From Flavicella sp965243265 (GTDB lineage Bacteria; Bacteroidota; Bacteroidia; Flavobacteriales; Flavobacteriaceae): a stretch of DNA of 64,000 nt. Below, piece by piece: positions 1 through 6,986 of this stretch. The stretch's first letter is position 1. Each line of letters begins with the position of its first letter. A program made the position numbers and the translations under genes. The notes beneath the pieces were generated by a model. The model was not told the DNA's origin and ran no database searches. It was given only the letters and a program-made list of their open reading frames with translations. The DNA lies in the NCBI GenBank assembly GCA_965243265.1, contig CBDEUL010000011.1:62001-126000 (forward strand). The letters are read 5' to 3'.

Positions 1-350
1 TCTACTTCTGCTTGCAACTGCTTAGATGTTTGTGGTGTAATTGCAGTAGTCGTTGGTATTCCTGAAAGATTCATTCCTGTTATACCTTCTTTTCCTTCTA
101 ACTCTATTAATCCAATAGGATTCAAACTACTAAATTGATAAGGTGTTAGCATTGGATAATCTTTCTCAAGGGGGTCAGTTGCAAAGAACCTTCCCACTCT
201 TGGGTCGTGCATTCTAAATTTGTAATTAATAGAATTCCCCTCTCCTTTTACTTCATTGTCTTTCTCCTGTCCTTGGAAACCATAACGGTAATCTCCTTGT
301 GCATTTCTACTTGGCATTTGCATCCCGCCTGGGTAGTAGTTATTACTCAT
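1..350 (-). CDS. Rhs core / C-terminal tip fragment (cassette 4), cut by window edge
   Basis: The frame opens at ATG 350 and runs off the left edge. It begins inside the conserved Rhs core (YYPGGMQMPSRN, then YRYGFQGQEKDNEVKGEGN, HDPRVGRFFATDPL) and reaches the core-ending ELEG at about residue 85. After that the sequence is unique (GITGMNLSGIPTT...). An in-frame stop at 360-362 lies just upstream, so the long beta-barrel part of a real Rhs protein is missing and this is a displaced (orphan) tip. Its ATG overlaps the stop of a short remnant frame (ATGAGTAA), as in translationally coupled genes. Full-length Rhs proteins of Bacteroidota deliver polymorphic toxin tips; here the toxin part lies mostly outside the window and cannot be named. 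It may be silent unless recombined into an expressed rhs gene. Confidence 0.7.
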   Translation of the reverse strand, partial: MSNNYYPGGMQMPSRNAQGDYRYGFQGQEKDNEVKGEGNSINYKFRMHDPRVGRFFATDPLEKDYPMLTPYQFSSLNPIGLIELEGKEGITGMNLSGIPTTTAITPQTSKQLQAEV

Positions 351-480
351 TGGTATCTTTTAACCAATTGTACTTAAAATCGCAACTTTTATATTCGTCA
401 TTTATTTTAATATAGGTATCCTCTATATGTTTTTCTGTCCACTCAGATAAAATTTTCTCCTGCTTTGTTTGCAATGTCGA
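343..480 (-). pseudogene. C-terminal remnant, immunity-like
   Basis: A short open frame of about 45 codons follows directly after the lipoprotein gene at 486-1022, in another frame. It reads ...EKILSEWTEKHIEDTY and ends ...NWLKDTNE with its stop overlapping the next Rhs start. It has no credible start codon of its own. It looks like the 3' end of a gene joined to the preceding immunity gene during cassette exchange. The family is not recognised. The position between a toxin-immunity pair and the next Rhs tip fits the tail of an older immunity gene. Confidence 0.35.
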
Positions 481-485
481 AATTT

Positions 486-1022
486 TTAATCTAAAACGCC
501 ACCAACAACAGGTCTTTTAACTCCAAAATGAATAGGCTCCTCTACATTTATTTCTACACTATCCTTTATATGAAAAAAATTTTTAGAACTTAAAATAGTG
601 CGTACTAATATAGAGTCATTTGATATAGAGTCTTTATAATAAAAGATATCTCTTATCATAAAATGTACAGTTTTGTCTCCCGCATCTTCAAATCTGAAAT
701 TAAAATAAACCTTATTATCTTTAAAACGATATATTTTATGCTTAACAGAGTCCATATCCTCTATTCTTTCATAGTTTTTTTCTACAGAAGAAGCGAATAA
801 AAACATATCATGAGAGATTATATTTTTCTCCAACACCTTTGTAGAATCAACATCTGATGTATATAAATAAACTCCTTTATAGACTCTCCCTCTTGTCAAA
901 GTATCTCTCCCTTTTTTATTTTCAATAATCTTATTTTGTTTTAATTGTTTTTCCTTACAAGAAACGATTAAAATAAAACAAAATAAGATTATTGAAATTT
1001 TGTGTATCTTCTGTAAACCCAT
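486..1022 (-). CDS. Lipoprotein, candidate immunity protein of Rhs cassette 3
   Basis: 178 aa with a short hydrophobic signal and a lipobox ending IVSC (Cys about residue 22), so it is predicted to be a periplasmic or outer-membrane lipoprotein. No named domain is recognised. It lies directly downstream of the cassette 3 tip, the usual place for an immunity gene. It resembles the lipoprotein at 4126-4665 in layout: a similar signal, a Lys-rich linker, and a FxDxGxKxVxF-type segment in the second half. The related tip of cassette 1 has that related lipoprotein in the same place, which supports toxin-immunity pairing. A lipoprotein immunity factor would suggest a toxin acting in the periplasm or at the membrane. 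Function is inferred from position only. Confidence 0.55.
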   Translation of the reverse strand: MGLQKIHKISIILFCFILIVSCKEKQLKQNKIIENKKGRDTLTRGRVYKGVYLYTSDVDSTKVLEKNIISHDMFLFASSVEKNYERIEDMDSVKHKIYRFKDNKVYFNFRFEDAGDKTVHFMIRDIFYYKDSISNDSILVRTILSSKNFFHIKDSVEINVEEPIHFGVKRPVVGGVLD

Positions 1023-1191
1023 TTTCCTTATTATTTGAATTAGCTTCTTCCCTTATAGCTCGATCATCCGAATTAGATCGATCCATTTCATGTCCTTTAT
1101 CCTTTGAGTATACTAATGTATCTTTTTCTTCAATCCAAGGAACATCATAATCACCACTACAATAAGCACACGCATCTTTTTGCTTTATCAA
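955..1191 (-). CDS. C-terminal part of Rhs tip 3, or separate small ORF
   Basis: 78 aa starting at TTG 1191, in a different frame from the Rhs tip that stops at 1218, and overlapping the downstream lipoprotein by 68 bp. It contains PWIEEKDTLVYSKDKGHE, which resembles the C-terminal part of tip 1 (EAIEKKDTVINLSDKEK). It also has an early CAYC. The simplest reading is that it is the continuation of the cassette 3 toxin tip after a frameshift or deletion near 1192-1217. It could instead be an independent small gene. No enzymatic motif is recognised. Confidence 0.4.
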   Translation of the reverse strand: MIKQKDACAYCSGDYDVPWIEEKDTLVYSKDKGHEMDRSNSDDRAIREEANSNNKENGFTEDTQNFNNLILFYFNRFL

Positions 1192-1217
1192 TTTCGATTC
1201 CTCTCTATTGATAATAG

Positions 1218-1628
1218 TTATTCTCTCTTTTCCTCTTCAACACCTAAAAATTCACCAATTTTTTTCAAAGCACTATTATCTACCCCAAAACTAAAACTTC
1301 CCGTAGGTTTACCAATAGGTCTTTCAAGTGCATCTTCACTATTTTTTGCTTCTCCATCAGTAATCTCAACTCCTTCTACTAAACGCTCACCACTTAATCC
1401 ACCAACTACTCTGTAATAAACAGCTTTTACTTTTTCAACATTTTCTTCTGAAACCAATTCAATATAACTTATATCTCCATTATGATTTACTTTAATTTCA
1501 AGAGGCTCTTTCCCTTCCAATTCAATCATATCAATTACCCTATTACCACTAAATGAATATGGAGAATAAAATGGATATTCATGCGTCAACGGATCCACCG
1601 CAAAGAACCTTCCCACTCTAGGGTCGTG
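1218..1628 (-). pseudogene. 5'-truncated Rhs core plus toxin tip (cassette 3)
   Basis: The reading frame enters the Rhs core abruptly at HDPRVGRFFAVDPL (from about 1628). To the right the sequence is unrelated spacer with an in-frame stop near 1660. The core ends with ELEG, and a unique tip follows that shares NHNGDISYIELVSEENVEK with the tip of cassette 1 before diverging. It stops at 1218, with a probable frame-shifted continuation at 955-1191. It lacks the DHLGNVMAVVTD and YFPFGM parts of the core, so it is shorter than cassettes 1 and 2. Expression as it stands is doubtful, because the only starts are internal GTG or TTG codons. It is read as a broken, displaced tip. Confidence 0.6.
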
Positions 1629-1727
1629 CGATATTGAAAAACTAAAAACGAATGTTTTGAAGTTTCATCCCTTATAAATGCTAAAAAATAATAGAAATAA
1701 CGAAAATCAAGAATATTTTTAGAGTAT

Positions 1728-1762
1728 AAAAAAACCAACCTGTACTAAACAAGTTGGTTTTA
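1728..1762 (-). terminator. Rho-independent terminator after cassette 2
   Basis: On the minus strand an AACC/GGTT-based stem (ACCAAC pairing with GTTGGT) is followed by a run of seven T. It lies downstream of the 1825-2031 gene and of the CTAG repeat, and closes the cassette 2 transcription unit. Confidence 0.65.
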
Positions 1763-1788
1763 TGCATTATTGTTATCTCTGTAGCAAC

Positions 1789-1823
1789 GGTACTAGTAAA
1801 TACTAGCACTAGCGGGGGGCTTA
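1789..1823. repeat. CTAG-rich palindromic repeat, copy A
   Basis: A 35-bp element made of the palindrome-like CTAGTAAATACTAG, then CACTAGC, a run of six G and CTTA. On the minus strand it follows the stop of the 1825-2031 gene by one codon. A close copy lies at 4068-4128 at the end of another immunity-like gene, and an inverted relative lies at 3887-3916. The shared placement suggests a cassette boundary. Confidence 0.7.
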
Positions 1824-1824
1824 T

Positions 1825-2031
1825 TTATAAATATCGTCTAAATACATAAACAATAAAAAAAACAAATGGTATTAAAACTATTAAGATTAAAAACACATTA
1901 TTTAACAGAATACTCAAATACAGCTGATTATCTGGCTCTTCTTCGAAATTTTTAAAATCCTCTTTAACAGAACGTAAACCATAAACTAAAATAGCCACAT
2001 AGATAACTAATATCAAAATAAACCCCGCCAT
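1825..2031 (-). CDS. Small two-helix membrane protein, candidate immunity of cassette 2
   Basis: 68 aa with two predicted membrane helices (about residues 2-20 and 40-64) joined by an acidic loop (KEDFKNFEEEPDN). Its ATG overlaps the stop of the Rhs tip at 2031 by one base (TAATG), so the two are translationally coupled. No family is recognised. A small membrane protein immediately after a toxin tip fits an immunity protein against a membrane-acting toxin, but that role is inferred from position. The CTAG repeat and a terminator follow. Confidence 0.55.
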   Translation of the reverse strand: MAGFILILVIYVAILVYGLRSVKEDFKNFEEEPDNQLYLSILLNNVFLILIVLIPFVFFIVYVFRRYL

Positions 2032-2930
2032 TATTCCTCTTCTTTTCTATGCCCTTCTTGAACAAATGTTGTCGATTTAGTCTCCTTATCTACAGGATTT
2101 ACAACGTTTAAAACAGTGTTTTTACCTGCTTTCACGACTGCTTCCCCTACATCTTTAATTTTCTTTTGAGTAATTTCATTAGCTCCTTTCGTTGCTTGGT
2201 CTTTTACAATACTAGTAACTTCTTTTTTAGCTTTTTTAGTTACAGTATTATTAAATATTGCAGGTAACGCCAAATTTAAAAAATCAAATCCTACTTCTAT
2301 CAGAGAGGTATTAGACCTATCTCCATCATTTTTTTCCTTAAAATATAAAACTGTACTCAGTATAAATGTATTGACATCAGCAAATGTACTAGTAAATTCT
2401 GCTCCAACAATTGTAGGTCCGGTAACAGGAGCTGAACTTCCAAACGAAGATAGTGTAGCAATCGCATTGGTTGTCTCTACATTTCCAGAATATTCACTAA
2501 TAGCCCTAGAAAAATCCCTTGCTTCTCTTAATTGCTTTACTGTTAAATCTGTCTGTACATGCAAAGCTGGTTTTGCATTGTGTCCTTTTTTACCAAACTC
2601 TAAATACTCCAATCCTTCCAACTCAACCCCATCAATTACTCTATTTTCAGAAAAAGCATAAACTGAATTATGTGGATATTCTCTAGCCAACGGATCCACC
2701 GCAAAGAATCTACCCACTCTAGGGTCGTGCATTCTAAATTTGTAGTTAATAGCGTTTCCACTACCTTTTACTTCATCATCTTTTTCTTGTCCTTGGAAGC
2801 CATATCTATAATCAGTACCACCTGTTCTTCCTGGTACTACCATACCAAATGGGAAGTAGTCACTATAAGCTACTACATCGGGTGTAAAACCACTAAGGTT
2901 CGGTTTCTTTACATCGGTTACTACTGCCAT
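2031..2930 (-). CDS. Rhs core plus C-terminal tip (cassette 2, displaced)
   Basis: 299 aa from ATG 2930. The same frame is open upstream to the stop of the next gene (3033-3035) and there encodes more Rhs core (ILYLQTEGNKRYELTDHLGN). Inside are YFPFGMVVPGR, YRYGFQGQEKDDEVKGSGN, HDPRVGRFFAVDPL and ELEG at about residue 105. The following 190 aa are unique, with a hydrophobic centre (TFADVNTFILSTVLYF, FDFLNLALPAIF) and a Lys-rich end. No catalytic motif is recognised. The N-terminal Rhs shell is missing, so this is an orphan tip. It is coupled to the small membrane protein at 1825-2031. Confidence 0.7.
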   Translation of the reverse strand: MAVVTDVKKPNLSGFTPDVVAYSDYFPFGMVVPGRTGGTDYRYGFQGQEKDDEVKGSGNAINYKFRMHDPRVGRFFAVDPLAREYPHNSVYAFSENRVIDGVELEGLEYLEFGKKGHNAKPALHVQTDLTVKQLREARDFSRAISEYSGNVETTNAIATLSSFGSSAPVTGPTIVGAEFTSTFADVNTFILSTVLYFKEKNDGDRSNTSLIEVGFDFLNLALPAIFNNTVTKKAKKEVTSIVKDQATKGANEITQKKIKDVGEAVVKAGKNTVLNVVNPVDKETKSTTFVQEGHRKEEE

Positions 2931-3010
2931 TACATTTCCTAAATGATCCGTTAATTCATAACGTTTGTTTCCTTCGGTTTGTAAATATAAGATTTCTTTT
3001 TCTGCTTCTG
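2612..3010 (-). repeat. Rhs core repeat, copy in cassette 2
   Basis: Conserved core-coding DNA, from about LQTEGNKRYELTDHLGN to ELEG, closely matches 5213-5600. Shorter versions lie at about 92-330 and 1512-1628. Such near-identical blocks are the expected substrates for homologous recombination between an expressed rhs gene and displaced tips. Confidence 0.7.
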
Positions 3011-3032
3011 TCCTTGGTAGGCGACAGATATA

Positions 3033-3716
3033 TCAAAGGCGTCGGGTTAAAACCTCTTCAACAATTTCAATAACATCATTTTGATATTTTGCTTTATTGC
3101 TTAAAATATTTTCTAATTCTTCTTTAGATTTATTTTCAAAATTATTTTTTAACTTATCTACTCTACTCAAAGGTTTTGGTAGGTCTATTTGCGTAGATTT
3201 ATCATTTATCAATGGAAAATAAACTTTTCTACGCTCTATTTTATCAATATCTATATATTCTTCTAAAATATCTATAACAAGGCAACTAACCTTAAATACA
3301 CCTTTTGTAGTTACAATTTCTGAATAAAAATAATCATCCCAAAACAACCATGTTGAACGTTTGTCATATAAAGGAGGAGATAAATGTAGAATTACTTTTT
3401 GTATATCTTTTTTTTCAAACTCTACTTTTTTATCTTCATTTTGGTAAATAAAAAATTCTCTGCTTATTCCTATTTTTAAAAATACATTCTTATCTTTTTT
3501 ATAATAATTATTGTAAAAAAAAGATATAGGAAAAAGAAATAAAAATGATTGTCCAACAAAAGTTCCTAATAATATTTTGACAAAAAAAATAAAATTATAA
3601 CTATGATAATATTTTAATATCAATGCAAAGACCACACATAAAAAAAATATTATCAACAAAGGCTTAAACAAATATTTTGTTTTGTCTTTCGAAGTTATTT
3701 TAAAACTCTCAATCAT
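3033..3716 (-). CDS. Membrane protein, candidate immunity protein
   Basis: 227 aa with two hydrophobic segments near the N-terminus (about residues 17-36 and 44-68), then a soluble part rich in charged residues. The C-terminal KSKEELENILSNKAKYQNDVIEIVEEVL is predicted helical. It matches the general layout of membrane-anchored immunity proteins in flavobacterial Rhs islands, but I cannot name a family. Its stop codon is followed at once by Rhs core sequence of cassette 2, so the junction is exact. Upstream lies a toxin-tip remnant (3753-3920) that may have been its partner. Confidence 0.5.
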   Translation of the reverse strand: MIESFKITSKDKTKYLFKPLLIIFFLCVVFALILKYYHSYNFIFFVKILLGTFVGQSFLFLFPISFFYNNYYKKDKNVFLKIGISREFFIYQNEDKKVEFEKKDIQKVILHLSPPLYDKRSTWLFWDDYFYSEIVTTKGVFKVSCLVIDILEEYIDIDKIERRKVYFPLINDKSTQIDLPKPLSRVDKLKNNFENKSKEELENILSNKAKYQNDVIEIVEEVLTRRL

Positions 3717-3752
3717 ATTAATAATTTACTCCGTTCATCATACCAGACATGT

Positions 3753-3920
3753 TTAAATGCCCCCAACTTCAGTCCAAAAAGATTTTGAAAATGTATCCGT
3801 ATTGTTAATGCGTCCATGATGGATTTGTTGAGCAGAAGCCTCTGCTCTTAACTTAACTGAAGCCGCATTTGCATCCAACATCAATTCCCCGCTAGCACTA
3901 GTATATACTAGTGCCCACAA
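3753..3920 (-). pseudogene. Remnant of a toxin-tip C-terminus
   Basis: An open frame of about 55 codons without a start codon, containing GELMLDANAASVKLRAEA and TFSKSFWTEVGGI before a TAA at 3753-3755. It stands just upstream of the membrane immunity candidate, the place a toxin tip would occupy, and it begins within the palindrome at 3887-3916. I read it as the last part of a tip whose 5' portion was lost. The family is unknown. Confidence 0.35.
3887..3916. repeat. CTAG palindromic repeat, inverted copy C
   Basis: Contains the perfect 20-bp palindrome GCACTAGTATATACTAGTGC at 3895-3914 next to GCTAGC and CCCC. It is related to copies A and B but lies in the opposite orientation and inside a remnant frame. 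Confidence 0.65.
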
Positions 3921-4008
3921 CGACTAATTCTATATAAAAATTCTAAGCCCAAAATTAATCTAATATATTAAAATATCAGCCCTGATTCGAAAAGCATTCT
4001 TAAAAATG

Positions 4009-4043
4009 AAAAAGCTACTCTAAATTAATAAAGTAGCTTTTAT
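4009..4043 (-). terminator. Terminator after cassette 1
   Basis: On the minus strand AAAGCTACT pairs with GAGTAGCTTT, followed by a T-rich tract. It lies downstream of the 4126-4665 lipoprotein gene and of repeat copy B, mirroring the arrangement after cassette 2. Confidence 0.6.
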
Positions 4044-4067
4044 TATAAAATATCTCAAAATATCAAT

Positions 4068-4128
4068 GGTACTAGTAAATGCTAGCACTAGCCATTATGT
4101 TTATAAACTAGGACTAGCGGGGGGCTTA
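4068..4128. repeat. CTAG-rich repeat, copy B (interrupted)
   Basis: CTAGTAAATGCTAG plus CACTAGC, then an 18-bp insertion, then GGACTAGC with six G and CTTA. The final TTA is the stop codon (minus strand) of the 4126-4665 gene. It matches copy A except for the insertion and single-base changes. Confidence 0.7.
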
Positions 4129-4665
4129 GTGAGAACTACTACATTCCTTCACATAAACACTTCTAGTAAAAGGCAAATCATTTGTTATCACTCTATATTT
4201 CCCTTTAATTTCTTTTTCAAATGTAATTTTATCCTCAATAACAAAATTCAATATGGACATTCCTTTTTTATCTAACTTAACAATAAAAGATACTTCTTTT
4301 TCACCTGAATCAGGAAATACAAATTCTTCAAAATTTTCAGAATTTTGTATTTTTTGAGCAGTATTCAGTTTTTCATTTCCAAAAGAATAATTTAAAAAAA
4401 CAAACCTACTTGTTTCTTCCTTAATCGTATCCAATAATGAAAAATACTTTATTTTACTTTTATATTCTTTATTAACACATAGCGTATCCGGAAGTCCTTC
4501 TATTGTTACAAATGTTTCAGGGCTCTCCCCTTGAAATGTTATTATAACCCCATGTTTTTCCTTTTTCTTCCTTTCTTCATTATTTCTACATGAAACAATT
4601 AAAACAGCAATCAATATTATTTTAATTACTTTTATAAATTTTATCCTAGTTACCACTTCGTACAT
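4126..4665 (-). CDS. Lipoprotein, candidate immunity protein of Rhs cassette 1
   Basis: 179 aa. A hydrophobic signal with lipobox LIVSC (Cys about residue 26) predicts a lipoprotein. Its start overlaps the end of Rhs tip 1 by 20 bp, so the pair is probably translationally coupled. The protein shares general layout and a FPDSGEKEVSF segment with the lipoprotein at 486-1022, so the two look paralogous. Each follows a tip carrying NHNGDISYIELVSEENVEK. Its last codon sits inside repeat copy B. Function is inferred from position. The envelope location would fit protection against a toxin acting outside the cytoplasm. Confidence 0.55.
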   Translation of the reverse strand: MYEVVTRIKFIKVIKIILIAVLIVSCRNNEERKKKEKHGVIITFQGESPETFVTIEGLPDTLCVNKEYKSKIKYFSLLDTIKEETSRFVFLNYSFGNEKLNTAQKIQNSENFEEFVFPDSGEKEVSFIVKLDKKGMSILNFVIEDKITFEKEIKGKYRVITNDLPFTRSVYVKECSSSH

Positions 4666-5677
4666 CTTCTTTTCTTTTTATATCTAATTTTGCTGTTTTT
4701 TCTTTATCACTTAAATTAATTACAGTATCCTTTTTTTCAATTGCTTCATCCGACAAAGATCTCCCCCATCCTTCATCTAAAGGAGGGTATTTCTCCATAT
4801 CAACAACCTGAACATTAATTTTGTTAGAATCTTCTATATTTTTCTCAATAGACTCAACAAGACTACTTCCTGTATCTAAACCTTGTTTTGTTGTTTTTAC
4901 TATATCTAATGGACTAGATACTTTTATGCTTTTACCTGTTTTTATAAGATTAAGACCTCCATAAATATCTGAAAGATCTTTAACATCTATATGAGTAACC
5001 TTATCTCCACTCTTCATTTTTCTATTTTGAATACTTCCATTTCCTCCACCGCTACTTCCGTCAAAAACCACACCTGCTGGTATACGAATATTTCCTAAAC
5101 CTGATTTCACAAAAGCATAAGCGTTTTTTACCTTTTCAACATTCTCTTCTGAAACCAATTCAATATAACTTATATCTCCATTATGATTTACTTTAATTGT
5201 AATAGGCTCTTTCCCTTCCAATTCAACCATATCAATTACCCTGTTTCCACTAAATGAATATGGAGAATAAAATGGATATTCATGTGTCAACGGATCCACC
5301 GCAAAGAACCTTCCCACTCTAGGGTCGTGCATTCTAAACTTGTAGTTCACACTATTTTCTTTCCCTTTAACTTCATCGTCCATTTCTTGACCTTGGAAAC
5401 CATACCTATAATCCGTACCACCTGTTCTTCCTGGTACTACCATACCAAATGGGAAGTAGTCACTATAAGCTACTACATCGGGTTTAAAACCACTACTTCC
5501 TGGTTTTTTAACATCGGTTACTACTGCCATTACATTTCCTAAATGGTCGGTTAATTCGTAACGTTTGTTTCCAAAAGTTTGGGTGTATAGTGTCTTTCTT
5601 AACTCTGTTTCGTCTTCAGATATATGATTCAAAGGTCGGTTTGTATTGAAAATCACACTATTTATAAGATATTCCAT
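4646..5677 (-). CDS. Rhs core plus C-terminal toxin tip (cassette 1, displaced)
   Basis: 343 aa from ATG 5677, which directly follows the stop codon of the response regulator gene with no spacer. Residues 1-30 (MEYLINSVIFNTNRPLNH...) are not obviously Rhs. Then come FGNKRYELTDHLGNVMAVVTD-type core, YFPFGMVVPGR, YRYGFQGQEMDDEVKG, HDPRVGRFFAVDPL and ELEG at about residue 155. The unique tip starts NHNGDISYIELVSEENVEK, has a Gly/Ser-rich patch (SSGGGNGS) and ends in a charged tail. No nuclease or other catalytic motif is recognised. A full Rhs protein would be over 1000 aa, so this is a displaced tip, the first of the array in the direction of transcription. Confidence 0.7.
   Translation of the reverse strand: MEYLINSVIFNTNRPLNHISEDETELRKTLYTQTFGNKRYELTDHLGNVMAVVTDVKKPGSSGFKPDVVAYSDYFPFGMVVPGRTGGTDYRYGFQGQEMDDEVKGKENSVNYKFRMHDPRVGRFFAVDPLTHEYPFYSPYSFSGNRVIDMVELEGKEPITIKVNHNGDISYIELVSEENVEKVKNAYAFVKSGLGNIRIPAGVVFDGSSGGGNGSIQNRKMKSGDKVTHIDVKDLSDIYGGLNLIKTGKSIKVSSPLDIVKTTKQGLDTGSSLVESIEKNIEDSNKINVQVVDMEKYPPLDEGWGRSLSDEAIEKKDTVINLSDKEKTAKLDIKRKEDVRSGN
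5213..5600 (-). repeat. Rhs core repeat, copy in cassette 1
   Basis: DNA-level copy of the core block also present at 2612-3010. Long runs such as the GGTACTACCATACCAAATGG stretch at 5433-5452 recur in the other copy. Divergence begins right after ELEG, at the tip boundary. Confidence 0.7.
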
Positions 5678-6841
5678 TTATTTACTAGCAAAAAGCTTTA
5701 CGTCATTTTCTGATATGGTTTGCTCTCCTAAAATCAAAAGTCTTTCTACCACATTTCGTAGTTCTCTAATATTCCCTGTCCAATCAAACCCCTGTAAAAG
5801 CATCATGGCTTTATCTGAAAATTGTTTAACTGGTGTACCTTGTTCTTTTGATATCATTTTTGAGAAATGATTCACCAATAGCGGAATGTCCTCTCTTCTA
5901 TCATTTAATGCAGGTACTTTAATTAAAATAACTGCTAACCTATGGTACAAATCTTCTCTAAAGCGCCCCTCGGCTATCTCTAACTTTAAATCCTTATTTG
6001 TAGCTGCTACAACTCTAACATTTACTTTTATATCCTTATCACTTCCAACTCTGGTTATTTTACTCTCTTGTAAAGCTCTCAACACTTTTGCTTGTGCGGA
6101 ATGACTCATGTCTCCTATTTCATCTAAAAAAATAGTTCCATTATTTGCCGCTTCAAACTTCCCTGCCCTGTCCTTATTTGCTCCTGTAAACGATCCTTTT
6201 ACATGACCAAACAATTCACTCTCTATCAATTCAGAAGGTATTGCTGCACAGTTTACCTCAACCATTGGAGATTTAAAACGTTCGCTTTTTTCATGCAACC
6301 AGTGTGCTACCAATTCTTTACCTGTTCCATTTGGTCCTGTTACCAAAACCCTAGCATCTGTCGGAGCAACTTTTTCTATCATATTTTTAATGGATACAAT
6401 AGGTGCACTTTCTCCAATCATTTCAAAACTCTTACTTACCTTCTTTTTCAAACGAGTATTTTCAACAACCAATTGTTTCTTATCTAAAGCATTTCTTACA
6501 GTATTTAATAACCTATTTAAGTCTGGTGGTTTTGATATGTAATCAAACGCCCCTAAACGCATTGTATTTACAGCTGTATCTAAATCTCCATGCCCCGAAA
6601 TCATTACTACAGGAATCTCTGGTTTTATTTTTTTTATCTTTTCAAGAACCTCTACCCCATCCATTTTCGGCATTTTAATATCACACAATATCAAGTCATA
6701 TTCTCCTTTGGTTATTTTTTCTAAACCCTGAAGCCCATCTTCTGCTTCTTCTACATGATAACTATCGCTTTCTTCCGATATAATTTTTTTTAAAACTCTA
6801 CGAATAGCAGCTTCATCTTCTATAATTAATATTTTACTCAT
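5678..6841 (-). CDS. Sigma-54-type response regulator without DNA-binding domain
   Basis: 387 aa. An N-terminal receiver domain (residues 1-120) has the acidic pair E8/D9, phospho-acceptor D54 and K104. An AAA+ sigma-54 activator domain (about 140-375) has Walker A GPNGTGKE (169-176), GSFTGA (216-221, a variant of GAFTGA) and Walker B FLDEIGD (238-244). The protein ends ENDVKLFASK straight after the C-terminal AAA+ helices, so the usual Fis-type helix-turn-helix is absent. From memory this ending is normal for a flavobacterial subfamily, so I do not read it as truncation by the Rhs island that follows its stop codon. No histidine kinase gene is adjacent. Confidence 0.85.
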   Translation of the reverse strand: MSKILIIEDEAAIRRVLKKIISEESDSYHVEEAEDGLQGLEKITKGEYDLILCDIKMPKMDGVEVLEKIKKIKPEIPVVMISGHGDLDTAVNTMRLGAFDYISKPPDLNRLLNTVRNALDKKQLVVENTRLKKKVSKSFEMIGESAPIVSIKNMIEKVAPTDARVLVTGPNGTGKELVAHWLHEKSERFKSPMVEVNCAAIPSELIESELFGHVKGSFTGANKDRAGKFEAANNGTIFLDEIGDMSHSAQAKVLRALQESKITRVGSDKDIKVNVRVVAATNKDLKLEIAEGRFREDLYHRLAVILIKVPALNDRREDIPLLVNHFSKMISKEQGTPVKQFSDKAMMLLQGFDWTGNIRELRNVVERLLILGEQTISENDVKLFASK

Positions 6842-6986
6842 CTTTTACCCTCTATAAAATTAACTGACACTCAAACAATTAATAATAATACAATTCTTTT
6901 TATTTCTTAATTAAACTTATTTCCAATGTACAAGTTTCCTTTACAAAAAACGAACATGGATATAATTTTACAAGCATCTTAACAAT

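Noticed and set aside
2371..2942. Plus-strand ORFs opposite Rhs cassette 2 (and similar at 1180-1416, 4066-4275, 5282-5542)
   Set aside because: They mirror the Rhs or immunity coding frames on the other strand, repeat wherever the core repeats, and have no motif of their own.
1..5677. Repeated blocks considered as a CRISPR array or insertion sequence
   Set aside because: Repeats are long coding Rhs cores with no regular short spacing; no transposase or terminal inverted repeats are present.
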